Shown piece after piece: positions 6,053 to 6,556 of a stretch of 6,556 nt of DNA. The stretch spans positions 1 through 6,556 of the forward strand of contig CAZMVY010000240.1 in NCBI GenBank assembly GCA_964569765.1. The letters run 5' to 3'. A program made the position numbers and the translations under genes. Below the pieces are notes generated by a model. The model saw only the letters and a list, made by a program, of their open reading frames with translations. It was not told the DNA's origin and ran no database searches. Source of the DNA: CAZMVY01 sp964569765 (lineage in GTDB: Bacteria > Planctomycetota > Phycisphaerae > UBA1845 > PWPN01). Each line of letters starts with the position of its first letter. Within the stretch, counting starts at the first letter, position 1.

Positions 6053-6080
6053 TTTTACAACGAAGCCGTCGGCCTGTCAA
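6052..6080 (-). promoter_or_regulatory. Sigma70-type promoter of the regulator operon
   Basis: On the minus strand, a perfect TTGACA (-35) at 6080-6075, a 17-base spacer, then TAAAAG (-10, 4 of 6 to TATAAT) at 6057-6052. Transcription should begin around 6045, inside operator O1. This is the only strong promoter seen for the minus-strand genes. Confidence 0.7.
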
Positions 6081-6506
6081 GAGGTAATTCGATTGCAACC
6101 ACCGCGACATTGCGCGTCCGCAACCGTTCCACGTGGTCAGGGGCGCAACGGCCTGCCCTCGCAGGTCACCGCGCGTGGCCGACACGGACGACAAACCGTA
6201 ATTCGCTGGTAATGCGACGGTTACGGGGCGATCCGGCCGGTTTGCGCATTCAGCAGATCCCTCGGCTGGTCGGTGTCGATACCGTCGCGAAAACCTGCGG
6301 GCTGGATTGCAGGATCCTGACAGCGCAAGTGGCGCCGTTGGATGCTTGCATTCCTTGCCAGATCCTCATTCTGAGACTTCCATCGAGTGATCTTGCGAAA
6401 CTCGCCGATATGGGCAAAACTAAGGTTCCAGACGACGGGCGAGACGTCCTCGATGCGTCATCGGGGGCTGCGCTTAACGAACGAGCTTTTTTGGAGGTAG
6501 GCGATC
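6081..6506. other. Divergent intergenic region, no gene recognised
   Basis: About 425 bases between the minus-strand promoter and the plus-strand gene. No tRNA, conserved RNA or recognisable protein is seen. Short symmetric elements: CCACGTGG (6129-6136); a hairpin CCTGC/GCAGG with loop cctc (6152-6165); CCGTAA/TTACGG arms (6196-6201 and 6221-6226); CGGTGTCGATACCG (6271-6284, one mismatched pair, central CpG); CAGGATCCTG (6310-6319). CAGATCC occurs at 6254 and again at 6359. It presumably carries the promoter and 5' leader of the plus-strand gene, but no convincing -35/-10 pair was found on that strand. Confidence 0.6.
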
Positions 6507-6556
6507 ATGAAGCGAGCGATCTGTACGTTGTTGGTGCTGGCCTGCGTGGGTTCGGC
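6507..6556 (+). CDS. Start of a secreted protein or lipoprotein (cut by window edge)
   Basis: ATG at 6507 preceded by a strong GGAGG at 6493-6497 with nine bases of spacing. The 16 visible codons read MKRAICTLLVLACVGS: a positive n-region (K2, R3) and a hydrophobic core, i.e. an export signal. VLAC ending at C13 resembles a lipobox, though Leu at the -2 position is not ideal, so either a lipoprotein or a Sec-cleaved protein is possible. It is divergent from the regulator operon. The function cannot be told from this fragment; by genomic habit a gene next to a LacI-type regulator may belong to the same substrate pathway. Confidence 0.75.
   Translation, partial: MKRAICTLLVLACVGS

Noticed and set aside
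6472..6490. GCTTAACGAACGAGC followed by T's as a terminator or third operator
   Set aside because: The stem would be only three pairs, the match to the operator is limited to the outer GCT/AGC, and it has no central CpG symmetry.
6212..6556. A stop-free plus-strand frame of 115 codons running to the window edge (begins MRRLRGDPAG)
   Set aside because: No ribosome binding site, no recognisable domain, and it is out of frame with the ATG at 6507, which has a strong GGAGG and an export signal. A chance open frame is more likely, though it cannot be fully excluded because the end is cut off.
1..6556. CRISPR arrays, tRNA, rRNA, transposase or phage genes
   Set aside because: No evenly spaced repeats, cloverleaf-like segments or recognisable mobile-element proteins were seen on either strand.

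Overview
The window is GC-rich bacterial DNA. It holds five minus-strand genes read from right to left, the last cut off by the left edge, and the first 16 codons of a divergent plus-strand gene at the right edge. The mix of families is a LacI-type regulator, a UroD-family protein that is not a heme enzyme, a secreted glycoside hydrolase, a DegT-type aminotransferase and a compact ceramidase-like protein. By general knowledge this resembles carbohydrate-utilisation loci of Planctomycetota, Lentisphaerota, Hydrogenedentota and similar environmental bacteria. There is no rRNA or marker gene to settle the taxon, so this is only a leaning.

Layout. 1-429 (-): N-terminal 143 codons of a neutral/alkaline ceramidase-like protein, ending in a nearly pure G/C tract that may be a contig-end artefact. 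430-561: short gap with a diverged, nested inverted repeat. 562-1788 (-): PLP-dependent DegT/DnrJ/EryC1/StrS aminotransferase of the AHBA-synthase/inosose-aminotransferase type. 1792-3558 (-): exported GH84-like (O-GlcNAcase superfamily) protein with an N-terminal beta-sandwich domain. 3693-4832 (-): UroD-family protein with an HxC...C zinc-site pattern typical of methyltransferases. 4911-5981 (-): LacI-family repressor; the first ATG is at 6032, but a GTG at 5981 with a good ribosome binding site fits better. 6015-6080: sigma70-type promoter plus two LacI-type operators, pointing to autoregulation of the whole set. 6081-6506: non-coding stretch between the divergent genes. 6507 to the edge (+): start of a secreted or lipoprotein gene.

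How they fit together. All five minus-strand genes run the same way with gaps of 78, 134, 3 and 132 bases and no convincing terminator between them, so one regulated operon is likely. A reasonable inference is a sugar- or glycoconjugate-responsive pathway: the exported hydrolase frees an amino-sugar-like unit, and cytoplasmic enzymes then cleave an amide (ceramidase-like), move an amino group (DegT) and possibly move a methyl group (UroD-like). The substrate cannot be read from the sequence.

The strongest new observations are the paired operators over the regulator's start region, the GH84-like enzyme that keeps one half of the known active site and has lost the other, and the zinc-methyltransferase signature in the UroD-like protein.
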